Positions 1 to 13,200 of a stretch of DNA of 64,000 nt are shown in pieces (the first letter of the stretch is position 1; every line of letters begins with the position of its first letter). Both the position numbers and the translations under genes were made by a program. This DNA comes from Typha latifolia (Eukaryota; Streptophyta; Magnoliopsida; Poales; Typhaceae): the NCBI GenBank assembly GCA_019914945.1, contig CM034099.1:19122704-19186703 (forward strand). Reading direction: 5' to 3'. Below the pieces are notes generated by a model that saw nothing but the letters and a program-made list of their open reading frames with translations, made no database searches and was not told the origin of the DNA.

Positions 1-3000
1 ATTTATTGCACGGGCAAGCGAGCCAGAGCAAGAAAGGAGAGGACCTTACGCTTCTCAAAGCGGAATGCCAGCGTGTTCCCGGCGACGGCGTGACTACCTT
101 CTCGGTCTTCGCGGTAAAATTTCTTCCCTCTGTTCCTTTTTTTTCCGGTTCTGTTCTTGGGAAGGGTAAATGTTCCTTTTCTCTTTTGTGCTTGGGTGTT
201 CGTGTTTGGCATAGGGTGGAGATGATAATGACGATTGTTTTGATCCCATCGGAAGATATTTGGGCGACTAAGAACTTTGATGAAATTACTGTCACCATCT
301 GTTGCTTTTGAGTTTTAGATGTTCTCTAGAAAGATATGTCCGGATTAATCATATGGAACCTTATTAAATTATATAAATGTTTCAAAATGCTTAGTTATAT
401 TAATTTTGTTTTATTCTTTTTCTTTCTAAGCAAGTCCTGTATGTAATTGTCATCCCTTCTCTCGTAGGAATAATAGAAAAAATATTTTGGTATCATTTAC
501 GGAAAGGTGAAACCTCTGAAAAATACGATAAGTTCTATGAAGCGGGGTTTCTTCTTACCTAGTTACTCCCTTTTCCTAATTTGTCATATGTAATCTTTCT
601 TCTAATGTTTTTTCCCCTTGATAGCTCGTTATTGCTAGACCATCTTATGTGGAGAGTATATATTATAGATGATATGGAGGCCGGCAGGTTGCAAGCCTGC
701 AACCCTTGACAAACCCTATTCATTTCATTATTTGTCAAAAAAGAATGTGGAGAATTTTGATCGTGCCACTATAAATTCCTTTTTGGGATGAATCAGGATA
801 TCCTGATTTTGCATCCCTCTTTTGGAGGGATCATGTTGGACTCAGTTGGTGATGCAGCAAATGACGTAAGCATAACCTTTGACTGTTTCTGGTTAATGGG
901 CTTTAAAAAGATTGTCACCATTTCTTAAACTAAGTGAATTTTTCCTAACGACCGGAGATAGTTATTGCTTTCTTATGCACATTATTCAGGGTTTGCAAAA
1001 GAAATAGTAATTGAAAAGAGTAATAAGAAGTGAAAATTAAATGTGGGGGTGGTACCACATGTATGTTCAAACTTATTCTTGTCTCTTCAAGATTTACATG
1101 GGACACATGCTGCAGGCTGGGCATGTCTGTTGCTGCCATATCTTTAGTTCTCCGCGTCAAATATGCTACTGTTAAGATCTTATAAGGGTCAGTTGCGTTT
1201 GGCAGTAATTATCTTAGTACATTATACATGCCACTAAATGGTATTATACCTATGTCTATCTCTCCCTGAATTGAGCTTCAATTTGATGTTAAAGGACCTT
1301 AGGCCAAGTTATGTTTCAGCTATATAATTATTTATTGAATGATCTCATTTTCTTGTAGCTATTCGATGGACATAATGGATCTGCTGCTGCAATATATGTA
1401 AAGGAAAATCTCTTAAACAATATTCTAGGTGCCATCCCTTCAGATCTGAGTCGAGATGAATGGTTGGCAGCACTTCCAAGAGCTTTGGTTGCAGGGTTTG
1501 TCAAGACAGATAAAGACTTCCAAACAAAAGGTATCCATGCAGTCATAAATTTATATATCTTGATGTTTAATCTTGCAGACTTAAAGTACTGTTGCATGCG
1601 TGGTGCCACCTTGAAACATGTGTCTACATGTTTAATAACCTCCAAGTTTTTTTTATCTCATTCTTACTTATCCTCAGTTTAGTTCTGTAATTATGATAAT
1701 CACAAGACATCGGATTTTCCAGTTTCCAAGACATGCTGTTTCGATCTGTGAGCATAGTGGCATGTTTATCTACAAAATACTGGACCATTCAAGGAATTCT
1801 GAATTCAGTAATGACTGCCATATATTTTCTGGAAGGAGTTGATCAGATTCTATATTGACTACCAAGGCTTCCTTCGGTGTTCAGAATGAAATCCCATCTC
1901 CGACTCTATAGTTCTAAATCGTTGGTTTTCTTCTTTCAACAATTGCAACAAACATATACACCTGGATTATATATGGCACTTTTTAACAAATTCTTAGGAA
2001 AAACTACATTTTTGTGATGAAGTGGGTGTTAGTTCTTGTAACGTCCGTTAGTTTCACATCGATTATTTGAATTGTTTTATGGCATAAAGGCCTTTAGCTA
2101 TATGTTCTTTGCTTGGTTGCTTTTTCAGCACATTACTTAGGAGTTTGGATGACTAGTAAATCTAACATTGTTTGGTTTCCTTAAACTATCTGTGACACTG
2201 TCTGCTTAAATGTACTGAAGGTTTTCATTGCTGCATCTAATTTAATTTATTACTATTGCAGCTCACACTTCAGGCACAACTGTGACATTTGTGATAATAG
2301 ATGGATGGGTTGTAACTGTAGCATCGGTTGGTGATTCACGCTGCATACTTGAATCAGCAGAAGGTTCAATTTACTTTTTGTCAGCTGACCATCGGCTGGA
2401 TGCTAATGAAGAGGAGTAAGTTTGGTCTTTTCTTAAAATTTTCAGCTGCCAACATTTTGGACTATCATAGCCTCATGCTTTATTTGTCTCACAGGGTAGA
2501 GCGTGTAACAGCAAGTGGAGGTGAGGTTGGGAGATTAAATATCGTTGGCGGTGCAGAGGTTTGTTTAAATTAAACATCATATTCGCCTTTTTTCCATGTT
2601 CTTTTCCTAATGTAGGCTCAGTAATATGTACTTTGCACTGCTGAGGTATCTATGCATGACAATATCTCTTTATTTAATGGAAATTACATCTTCAATATGA
2701 TAAGTTGAGGACACCGGTAGGATATATGCCTCTATATGTTCTTTTCCCATTTCTGGTTCATTCTGTTATCTTTTGTGGTCTACCAATTTGGCTCAAACTT
2801 TTCCAGGAATTACACAGTTAATATGATTACATCAAATATCAATCTGTTTGAAGTTCGCAAAGGTTCACTTTGTCCTTTCTTTTCCTCAAAGAGGGTTTAT
2901 AATTCAGTTGGCTACAAAGCTTGTCTATTTTAAAATTTAAGTATACCTGTAGCACACTATCAACTATTTCTGCTTTCCCACAAAATTCTATACAAGCCTT

Positions 3001-5000
3001 TTTCATTCTAGTAATCAACTTAGGAGTTCTATCCATAGAGTTGGTTATTGTAATGCTATCTGACTTATGGGACTCTTTTACTCTTTTCAGATTGGTCCTC
3101 TCAGATGTTGGCCAGGTGGCTTGTGTTTATCAAGATCAATTGGAGATATGGATGTTGGAGAATTTATTGTTCCCATTCCCCATGTGAAGCAAGTGAAGGT
3201 TTGTTATTATTGTATGTCATAAATAACCCAGTTTAATTTGCATTGTGAAGCTGTTATGGCCCTAAACTTCCAATTCACTCCTGTTGAAGTTTGTATTTAA
3301 TTAAAATTTCCCTGATTTCATGGTAATATGTAGTATTTGCCAGTAATTTTTTATACAGATGATTATAGTAGAGAATCTGTAAATCACTATTTCCTAATTC
3401 AAGTGTATCGTGTTAAAGGATTTTTTTTTCTGAAACCTCAGACTATTTTACTAGAATGTACTTTGTCAATGTTAACTATCAATATGTTAAGACATACCTA
3501 TTATTCTGTATTCATAATCACCTTTTGCAGAAATTTTTTGATGTTGTTTATAATTGCTTCTCTGAGTTGACAGTGTTATAAAGAATATTTTCCACATGTT
3601 TACTACAGTTATCCAATGCTGGAGGTCGAATTATCATATCAAGTGATGGTGTATGGGATGCTTTGACTTCAGAGATGGCTGTGAATTGTTCTCGTGGGTT
3701 GCCAGCAGATGTTGCAGCCAGTCAAATTGTTAAAGTACTTAAATAAATGTTTGGCTATGTTTTAGAATCTATATTTCTATTACTTTACATCACCTATTTG
3801 TTTATGATCATTTGCAGGAAGCTGTACAAGTAAAAGGATTGAGAGATGATACTACTTGCATTGTGGTTGATATATTACCTCCGGAAAAAGTAACCCCAAC
3901 TGTTCCGGCTCCAAAGAAGCAAGGAATGGGGGTATTCAAAAATATGTTTCGCAGAAAATCATCAGAGTCATCTTCTAATATAGACAGAGAGTATTCTGAG
4001 CCAGATGTAGTAGAGGAGATATTCGAGGATGGATCTGCAATGCTTTCCCAACGGTTGGTCTCTGCAATTAGAATTTGTGATGTAAAAAGTTGATTTTTTT
4101 TCATGTTATCAGTAATTTTCATAGCTATCCTCATCATTAAGTTTCTTTCTGTCATAATGGGTATGGCGATGAATAACTGCTCAGATGGAAAGGTTTAATG
4201 AAAGGGTTGTACCTGTTTGTCAAGTAGCTGTTGAGCTGATATAGACGCTTTCAGTGCCAATTGGCAACTTTAGTCAAACGAGAGGCCTGCAATGAAGCGA
4301 AATGCCAGATGACTGGTAAATAACTAGATATATGGATATTCCTTCCTTGTAGGTGGTAGTTTAGGTGTGTGTGTGCAACTTGAGGGAGAAATATTTGGGA
4401 AGTGCATAAAAAATGAAGATGAATTTCTTTTTAAAGAATTTGTTTCTTTCCAAGGCTTTGGTTGTATCAGGAGTCCAATTTCCAATCATCCTATATACTA
4501 TTCTGCTAGGGCCTTAATTTACAATGAATGTTGGTCTTTTGCTTGTCAATCTTTCTTAGTTGACTAATTTGCAAGGTGTCAATGGAGTATGAAAGCCAAT
4601 TAGGTTGAAATTATCAACCTTCATTGGTCAACAGTTTCTGTTTTCGTGGACAGATATTGATATTTTTGTTTTTTAAATTGCAGACTAGATGCGGAATATC
4701 CAATCCGGAACATGTTCAAGCTTTTCATATGTGCAGTTTGCCAGATAGAGATGAAACCTGGTGAGGGCATTTCGGTACATGCTGACTCCTCACAACCCGG
4801 AAAATTACGCCCTTGGGATGGTCCATTTCTTTGTCCTAGTTGTCAGGAAAAAAAGGAAGCAATGGAGGGGAAGAGGCATTCCAGAGGTCTTTGTCGTAAA
4901 GTCACTTCTATTTTCTGTTTGAGGGTGCAAACTATTTATTCAATCTTTACTTGCTTGTTGCTCAGGTTCCTCATCTAGAAAGAGCTCTTCAAGTGAATAG
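1..5000 (+). CDS. PP2C-type protein phosphatase, 5'-truncated by the window edge
   Basis: A metal-dependent Ser/Thr phosphatase, most like the plant group of 'probable protein phosphatase 2C 12'. Nine exons are visible: 1-113, 1359-1530, 2262-2415, 2495-2558, 3091-3198, 3609-3734, 3818-4053, 4684-4886 and 4966-5000. All have GT/AG ends and compatible phases, giving 402 residues. The first ~25 residues probably lie left of the window (inferred from the family length of about 430). PP2C metal and core motifs are present in order: LFDGHNG, VASVGDSR, CLSRSIGDMDVGEF, IIISSDGVWD, LRDDTTCIVVD. After the catalytic domain comes a basic linker (KNMFRRKSSESSS) and a C-terminal zinc-ribbon-like module with two CxxC pairs (CAVC and CPSC, about 33 residues apart). 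The protein ends in a Ser/Lys-rich tail. Seen: motifs and exon structure. Inferred: zinc binding by the tail. Confidence 0.93.
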
Positions 5001-6427
5001 TCATTACCACAGTAATATAATTGATCGCTTGTATCAGGACACAACCTTGTGTCTCGAAGCTGACAGAACGAGGATATGTGGCGGTCTCCAATTCCTCCAA
5101 CCCTTGGATGAACTACAAATTTTGGTCTAACATGAAATTTCGGAGTACTTGGAGGTGGCATTTATTCGAGATCCTACGGACTTTCTTTGCTACAGGAGTT
5201 GCCCTCTCTTGGCATTTCCATGGAGTGAGCAATTTGTTGATTGAAGTACTTTAGGTATTCAGTGAGGCATTGACAAGTACCACACTGTGCCATGGAAAAG
5301 AAGGGCCCTGGATAAAAGAAATACTTCCTTAGGACCATTGCAATGTATATGAATCATCTTACAGAGGTAAGACCAGTAGTAGTTGACACTACGTTATGAT
5401 AGGATCAGGTGACATTACTTATGATTTTTTTTATTGGGTTAATCAACTAGGGTTTCAAAACGAATTGGCGAATTGATATCTACAAGATCCTCTTGGTGTA
5501 ACATTGTCATCAGAATTTACAGGATTTTTGCTTTTTTGCATCCGTTGTCTAATTAAGGTTGTCCATATTCCTGTCATCAGATGTGACGAAGTAAAACTTC
5601 TACAATTTATGCAGGCCATATTACTTCCAGGACTTGATACATTTATCTTTTTCCGTGCCTGCTGTTTGCCATAATATTTTTTATTGGGTCATAAATGTGA
5701 TGAGAGTATAAAATTTCCAATGTATTATTGTGTCTTCTGTATTCTAACCTAAAAGATATCTCTCTGGTTGAAAGGCATAATCAATTTGGTTCGGATTTGA
5801 AGAGAGAATGCTAGTTTTTTTAACTTTGCTTTTGCATATGGTTGGTTATTCTAGTACAAGATAAGAAGATGGATCCAAATATGTCCTCTACTAGCTAAAG
5901 TATCATTCTGTACTTAAAACTGTGAAGCTAATTAACCTATTGTTTATTTTGCTGTTACCTTAGTCTCTAAATGATGATATTAATTACAATATAATTTTCG
6001 AACCACTTACTAACGCAGTATAGCAGTCACCAACCATTTGTAGATTCATATCTTCCATGTCCTAGATCATGACCAATGATCCTTTCATCAATTTGATGTC
6101 CTAGCTACCACATCCTTTTCCTCCAGGCTTAAGCAAGTTAGAGACAAAGGGAATATTAATGTGGTCCCATATTAATTCAAGTTTTCTTGCATGTCTTGCA
6201 TGTGAAAGATGAGGAGCTCTTCTTCTTTCCCCCCATTACTCACTTTATAGTGGTCTTGTACCATTTACTTATAACTGTTAGTCCTATACACTATTTTGCA
6301 GCCAACTTTATTCCTTTCAAAAGATTTAGTACCACTTGGAATCGAAACTATTTGGCATTCATGATATCTTAAAAGTGATACATGAAACAATTTGGAATCT
6401 AAAAACCTAACAAAATCATAGCAAACA

Positions 6428-6429
<2 letters not shown>

Positions 6430-6468
<39 letters not shown>
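6430..6468. repeat. (GA)n microsatellite
   Basis: About 19 perfect GA units. Confidence 0.95.
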
Positions 6469-6470
<2 letters not shown>

Positions 6471-9044
6471 CAGCAACTGCAGCATTCCATGCAACAGCTC
6501 ACTGACTGAGATATGTACCCACTACCACAACACCCAATGAATGATGAGAGCCAACATTGCATGTTAGGTTGCTTTCAAGCATCCACGTAAGGGGAATAAA
6601 CCAAAAAGGTGAGCTTTATTACCTATTCTGAAGACATAATGTAACCCTAAGGTCATCATATTTGAAAATTTCGTAGAAGGTACAATTTGCCATGACCTGG
6701 CTGTGAAGAATGGAGATGCATGGGTGGGGTCAAATTGAGCTGGCTCTTGTTGTCTCTTCTTACCCAATTTGTGTGTGATTTAATGAAATATGTTGATAGG
6801 TTAATAGGTGCTTGTTTAGAGGTTCTTATTTTATGATACAATAATGCACTCGTTTAACTCAAAAGATTGATCTAAATGTCTAACACATATATTAAATAAG
6901 ATTAGCCTATAAATTAGTCAAACGGACTTATAATCTATTAATCTTTTCCTTGATTCTAAGATATTTTGATAAATTTGGACAGGATGTTAACTTATCAATT
7001 TTCTTTAAAATCTTAAGCTTAATTTTTTAGGAGCAAAGCAAACCGACATTCATCAAGATGGGCTCACGAACAAAAGAACACTGCACTGAATAACCTTGGA
7101 TTCAGCTCATGTCCTACAAGTATGGCTCTTGCCATCCTTGGCGGCTGCTTCTGCTTCAAGCTGTTACTAGAAAGTCTACCATGTTCAAGCACTTGCATTC
7201 TTTCTCTGGTGGCTATTTGGGACGGTCCGCCTGTGTTTGTTCCGAGGGTTCATAATGTTCCCCTTGTCCTCAATCCTACATTTTTGAACGTCAACATCAA
7301 TCTTCAATCTAAACGGGTTACTTGGCTCCTTTCTAGTCAGTCATAGAGTATTAGAGAAAGAATTCTATCTTGCTTTAGAGACATTATGAGAGATGTCATT
7401 TATGACATTCCCTCTGTTAACTGTTCCTAGCTAGTAGAGAGACATGTGTCATTTATGACATTTGCTCGGTTCCTAAGTTTCAATCTACTTCTAACCATCT
7501 AGCTAGCTTCATCCACTCCAGATCTCCTCCCTCCCTGTTGTCTCTCACATACCATCTCTAATATTTCTCACTGTTCTTCCCTTTTGAGTTCTCTTTCTCA
7601 CATATTGGGAGGTACGTTCGCTAACCTCGTTGCACATTAATGGCTAGCGGCTCTCAGTAGAGCTATGGAATTTCTCTTCTCGTTGTGTTCTGAACTGGAT
7701 AGTATTTTGTATAGGAGTGCTTATTATTATTATTATTATTATTTTCTCCACCTTTTTTTAGGTAATAAAAATTTACCTGTTTACACCCACACCAAAAGAA
7801 AGAAAGAATGAAAGAAAGAAAGAAAGAAACTTGACATACAAAAGCATAAAGGCAAAAGCCTGTGGAATTCCTCCTCCAAGTGGCGAGAAGTCATTGGCTG
7901 TATTAACCTTTCACTTTTTGGATAGGCAAGAGGAGACAAATCCACCTAAGCTAAGCTAACACCTGATTGAACCGCTACGGTTGACTGGTCAATCCAACAC
8001 CACTAGATTACGAATCCAATCAACTCGACTTTAGTCGCTTAGTTCTTGTTACGTAAACCATCCTTCTTCCTTTTGTCGGATTTAATCGTCTCTTTGCACA
8101 GGCGGATCGCACGAGTCTTCTACGCATTGGATTCTGCAATGGAATTTTCTTCACTTATACGAAGACAAACACGTTGCTTTCTCACTTGCTGTTCAAATTA
8201 ATAAAACAGGCTCATCTTTTATTCCCTGTCTATTCTTTTCTTTGTAGTTTTACTTGTTTTAGATATGTCTAATGCTTTAGTATTAGATTTGTTACCTTAC
8301 AAAATTTGAAAGATTGGATCGTTCCGTATTAGTACGCATGACAGACAGAAGTTAATTGGCTATTATTCCTGCCAAAAGGAAACGCATGCAGTTGATCTCT
8401 ATCGAGATCGACCTCTTCCATGTCTTTTCGCCAAGAACTAGTAGGCATAGGAGAGATGGTTAATTAATCTGTATCAAGACCAACTTTAAATGACATAGAT
8501 GTCACTATATTTGTTAGATGTCAGCAAAGATTTCTTACACGTTCCTCTACGTGCATGGAAATAGAGAGAAAAGATATTAATAATAAAGACTATCCAAAGA
8601 CTTAGGTCAGTATACACCAATTATTTGCACTGCACTTCTACGCAGACGACTAAAACTCTCATAAAAGCAATACGCAACACTATGTTACTTCGTCTACATG
8701 TAAATGGCGACCTCGTCCTCGTGTGAAGTAGGCGAGGAGTAGTTTAATTGCTAAGAGATATTAAAGAAAAGAGAGGGGAGGGGGACCATAGGCATGGGGG
8801 GAGCTGGGAGCATCAAACCGTGCGTAGGAATTAACCATCAATGGCAGTATCTTCCAAGTAGTAATATCTTATTCCCATGTGGTCGTGGGGACGACTTAGA
8901 TTCACCTTACATTTCCAAGACTATACTACCTTGTTGACTTGTTCCAATATTCCAATTAATGACGGTGCCGTAATGCTCTCCCAAGTGGCATCACCTTTAT
9001 GACTTGGTTAGTCTATAATTCAATTACAATATTTTGCATAAAAT

Positions 9045-9045
<1 letters not shown>

Positions 9046-9086
<41 letters not shown>
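9046..9086. repeat. (TA)n microsatellite
   Basis: About 20 uninterrupted TA units roughly 350 bases upstream of the BKI1-like start codon. Confidence 0.95.
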
Positions 9087-9088
<2 letters not shown>

Positions 9089-9431
9089 TGACATATGTTA
9101 TGTCCTCTTGTTGTTATAGATTTTTTATGTGCCTTTATAATTTTACTGAGCTTTGTTGTCATCAACCTAGAAGTATAGAAATTTGTCCTGCATTTAGAGC
9201 AGAGAGAACTTTGATACATCTTGGCACCACGCGAAGTAAATTTAAGACTACTTACTATTCTGACTTGACTAAACGTTTTACACTTTTGACTACAATAAAT
9301 ATATATATATCCTCCTCACTACCTTCCAATCTCCTTATCTTAGATACGGAGAAACCTCTATGATATATTGGTAGCCTTTCATAATATAATGAGCACAAAA
9401 CACTCCGTAAGGCTTCATCCCACTCCACGCC

Positions 9432-10250
9432 ATGGACACACAAAAGCCCCAAAGAGAAAGAGGTACCATCAACAACTTAGCACCAAAAGAAGATAGAAGA
9501 TTTGCTCCTCACTCTCCCTCTCCCTCTCCGTCATCCACCACCTCCCCTTCTCACGACTTCTCCTTCACAATTCCTCTCCACCCTCCTCTCGCCTCCCCGT
9601 CGAACACCATCGACTTGGCTCCGGCCGACGACATCTTCCTGCATGGCCACCTCCTCCCCCTCCACGTCATCTCCAACACGCACGTCTCGCCTCGCACGTC
9701 GAATACTTCAGTCGAGAACTTTAGGTTTCCCCTCGACCGAGTGGAAAGCGATCTCAGCCTGAAGTGTAGCGCCGGAGATCAGAATCACAAGGATTACAAC
9801 ATCACCAACAAAGATCGGACCAAAACGAAGTCTTTGTCCTCATTTTTTGGGTTCAACAAGTGGAGGAAAGGAGAGAAGGACGAGGATAGAAGTAAGAAGA
9901 AGAAGGTGTTCGACGTGGGTCGGCTCCTAAAGAAGTATGTGAGCATGGTCGAGCCGCTCTTCTTCTCCAAAGGGGAGAAGGAGAAGCGAGACCTTCGTCG
10001 AAGGCCGTACTCTTTCTCGGGCCATTCTAATCCGAAGGAGAGGGATAAGTGGGCCAAGAGAAGAGCGCAGTTCTCGGCGCCGGCGTCGATGAGGACTTCG
10101 CCGACGAATAGTGGTCATCTCTTGGCGACGTCCATAAATTTCTCGTCGTCGGATGAGAGCACCATGGAGGAGCTCCAAAGCGCAATCCAAGCAGCCATTG
10201 CACACTGTAAGAATTCCATTGCAGCCAAGGAGGAAAAATGTAAATGCTAA
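9432..10250 (+). CDS. BKI1: BRI1 kinase inhibitor 1 (BKI1)-like protein
   Basis: BKI1 is a plasma-membrane-associated negative regulator of brassinosteroid signalling. It binds the kinase domain of the receptor BRI1 and is released after phosphorylation. This intronless gene encodes 272 residues. Family marks seen: a Ser/Pro-rich N-terminus, HDFSFTIPLH (41-50), PADDIFLHGHLLPL (64-77), a Lys/Arg-rich block around 128-170 including KSLSSFFGFNKWRK (133-146) that would serve as the membrane-binding segment, and the C-terminal BRI1-interacting motif MEELQSAIQAAIAHCKNS (245-262). There is no signal peptide or membrane span. The ATG at 9432 is the first in frame after a TA-rich and CT-rich leader. 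No frame breaks. The assignment rests on my recognition of the motif set; a close MAKR paralogue is the main alternative. Confidence 0.88.
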   Translation: MDTQKPQRERGTINNLAPKEDRRFAPHSPSPSPSSTTSPSHDFSFTIPLHPPLASPSNTIDLAPADDIFLHGHLLPLHVISNTHVSPRTSNTSVENFRFPLDRVESDLSLKCSAGDQNHKDYNITNKDRTKTKSLSSFFGFNKWRKGEKDEDRSKKKKVFDVGRLLKKYVSMVEPLFFSKGEKEKRDLRRRPYSFSGHSNPKERDKWAKRRAQFSAPASMRTSPTNSGHLLATSINFSSSDESTMEELQSAIQAAIAHCKNSIAAKEEKCKC

Positions 10251-13200
10251 GATGAACGTTTGCCGTTGGATTGTTTTGTGTAGAGATATTGCAAAGGATA
10301 TGATGGCATATAACTAATTTGTGTATGAAGTATGAAGTATGAACTGCTTGCCAAATGAGATTTGTGCTTCAGATTCCAATTTATATAGACTAAGAGAATT
10401 TTAAATCTTGGATCAATTTTTAGATTTTAGAATTCATTTATTTAAATTCCATGCAACACTTTGAATCCAATTGAATTGTTTGCAGATATCTTGAGTAAGT
10501 AAGGTGCTTAGAATTGCACATGAAATCCAATCACTTCTAGAGTCAGGACAAGAGAGATTTTGCATAATGCAACTTTAGCTGCAGTCCAATCTGAATCCAG
10601 ACTAAGAGCCAAAAATGTTGGGTCCACAATACATACTAACATCTATGATAATATTATATACTTTCAGTGATCAGTTAAATTACAAATGCGAACTGAAGAG
10701 TCTTTAGCTGTTCCTGCCCAAATAACGCATAGTACATTAGTACTAAAAGGAATCAAGTACTCTTATATTCTCCACAATACTGATGAGATATCCTAACAAC
10801 CAAACTGGACTTTCTGACTGACATGATGTTGCATCCTTAGGATATACCATAAATTGGGCTAAAACTAGTAGCCGAGGGCCTGAGGCCACATCCACTTAAG
10901 ATGACCAAGAAAATTCACAATCAGAGATGTCCATTTAACTCACAGCTAGTCCTCTTAAACCACATCAGTCTTGCATTACTTCGTTCAGATCTCTTAAACT
11001 CAATGAGTAAATTTTACTAGGCCTTGTTTGCTTTGGGACTATCTGAATTGGTTCAGAGACTTCTAACCTGATTCAGTAATCAAATATATTTCTATTCTTT
11101 ATATATCTAACTAAGTTCACTTTTTAAAAAATTAAAATAAAAAAATAAGACTAACTAATCGAGTTCGAAGCTTAGTCTCAAACTAAAGAAGGCCCTAGGT
11201 CTTTAGTGAAATCTACTTATTTCGAGACTCGACTGGGTGACATTTTGTTGATTGCAGGAATATCTCTTTTGAATATGAGCATATGTTCATATAAATCACT
11301 AAAGACATGCGAGTATGTAGATGGTTTACCAAACTTTGCCACGAAATTCTCTAGGATTGATCTGCAGTAGGCTAGAGGTGGCTAGGTCTTCATGCCTAGC
11401 AAGCAAGGCCAAATATAGAATGAGCATGTACCAGTGCCGTCATAAACTTTCAGTACTTGAAACGAACAAAAAATCTCATGAAAAATACTATTACGGTTGT
11501 TTCTCCAACTGTCTATAATCATATAATTGATTCTCATTGATCAACGCGATTAGACAATTCATGTCTCTGAAGTCATATGCCCAGTGAGTTTCTCTCCATT
11601 TCAAAAATGCAGAGTGGATCTTCTAGTGATGAGAAGTAAACGTAACTCAATTTCAACTGGAAGCATATATGTATAGGATTCTCATTAAGTTCCAAACCCA
11701 CTGATACCTCTCTTATGCACATCTAGGATCTCTTTGAATTGCCAAACGAGTCACTCACTGCATTGTAGTAGCTATAGCAAGTACCTTCCTTGTCTCGGTT
11801 ACAGGACAATATTCATGCCGCCCATCATTGCAAGAAGCTAGAAATTGAAATTATTGACTGGTCATCCACCATGGAGATAAGATTGATATAGATGTGCTGT
11901 GCTCACATTGGGGGCCAACATTAGCTAGCGTTCTAAAAGCTAAGACACAGTTGGCAGTATTATTGAAGGAAAGCCCCTGGGACCTCCTGAAAATGAACTC
12001 ATATACACTGAAGTAGACTGCTGAAGAAACCACCACATATACGCTGCAACTAACAATTGATTGCAGCCCTCCATCAGAAATCAATCATGCAACCAAGTAC
12101 TGTTAAATTGGACTGGCGTACACATATTTTCATTAGAAAGGTGAGGGTTCTAATGATAAGGAATGCATCATCAGAGGAGCCATCATCATCATGGAACTCT
12201 GTTCAGAATGGAGGATATATTAGAGGAACTGTGCTTATATTTAGAAGATCCATTCTTATGGAGGATATGAATAAGTTATGTTGGCCTTAGAATTCAGAAA
12301 CAATTTCACTCGCAAGAGAGAAATCAGATACCATAATTATTCAGCGCATACAAATAAGTGAGCGGCGACAAGATCGAGAGGAGCAACACCAGGTTATTGT
12401 GACAAATCATGGAAGAACGAGTGATCCCCTGAAACTTGTCTGAATTCTCTACTACTCATTAAACGGCCTTATTGTGATAAAGCAACATGTCCACATAAAA
12501 ATGAAAGTTATTTATCAAGTAAAGAAAAACTATATGTTCCAAGTTTGTTAGTAAGTACTAAAGAAGGTCTCTAGAAACCTTAAAACTTTGAGCCTCTGTG
12601 ATCACATTGTTATGACTCTTACAATTTACAAACCCGGAGTGGCCTCTCAAACATTTGCTTTTAAAGATTAACACCAGAATTGTAATTGGGCTTTGAGGCA
12701 TTAAACTTCAGAGGGGCCCAAACTATTTTATAGGCTAGTATGAGTTAAACAAGATGCATATGACAAAAATGGCACCACCAGAGTTCCTTACGAGTTATGG
12801 CAGTTGAGCCTACCAACTATTCTGTACCATCGATAGTAGGAGAACAACCTCCTCATGGTCAAGTGGAAGTACGAGGAATCCTCCTTTGCCATTCGAGTAG
12901 GGTAAAATCAATGACAAAAGCTTGTTGGCTGAGTCAGAACAGCCTATGTAAGTGGCTAGAAACAAAATGCTGTGTCTAAAACTTTGGTCTTTCTCCATTA
13001 ATGTCTCATGCATTCAGAATAGATGCTTCCTGAAGAACTTAAGTGGAGAAAAAACACAACATTGTAGGAGGTTTATTGAACTCATCTGTACTATATGCAG
13101 ATTTTTTCGGTTATCTGAGATTGCAATTTACTGACTGTTAAACATTTGTGGCACGCTATGCTTATATAAAGTGTACTAAATCTGAAAAAAGATATGGGTT

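Larger units (their letters stand above)
5001..9431. other. Gene-poor interval with 3' UTR of the PP2C gene and several microsatellites
   Basis: The first few hundred bases are probably the PP2C 3' UTR. I see no convincing coding region; the short open frames lack family motifs and splice context. Simple repeats are (GA)n at 6430-6468, (TTA)n at 7721-7743, a GAAA-type run at 7797-7829 and (TA)n at 9046-9086. A pyrimidine-rich patch lies near 7500-7600. The last ~130 bases contain a TA-rich stretch (9297-9310) followed by CT-rich DNA. This could be the TATA box and leader of the BKI1-like gene that begins at 9432. Confidence 0.6.

Noticed and set aside
9013..9363. Short open frames across the TA microsatellite (Tyr/Ile repeats)
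   Set aside because: Products of TA translation with no independent support.
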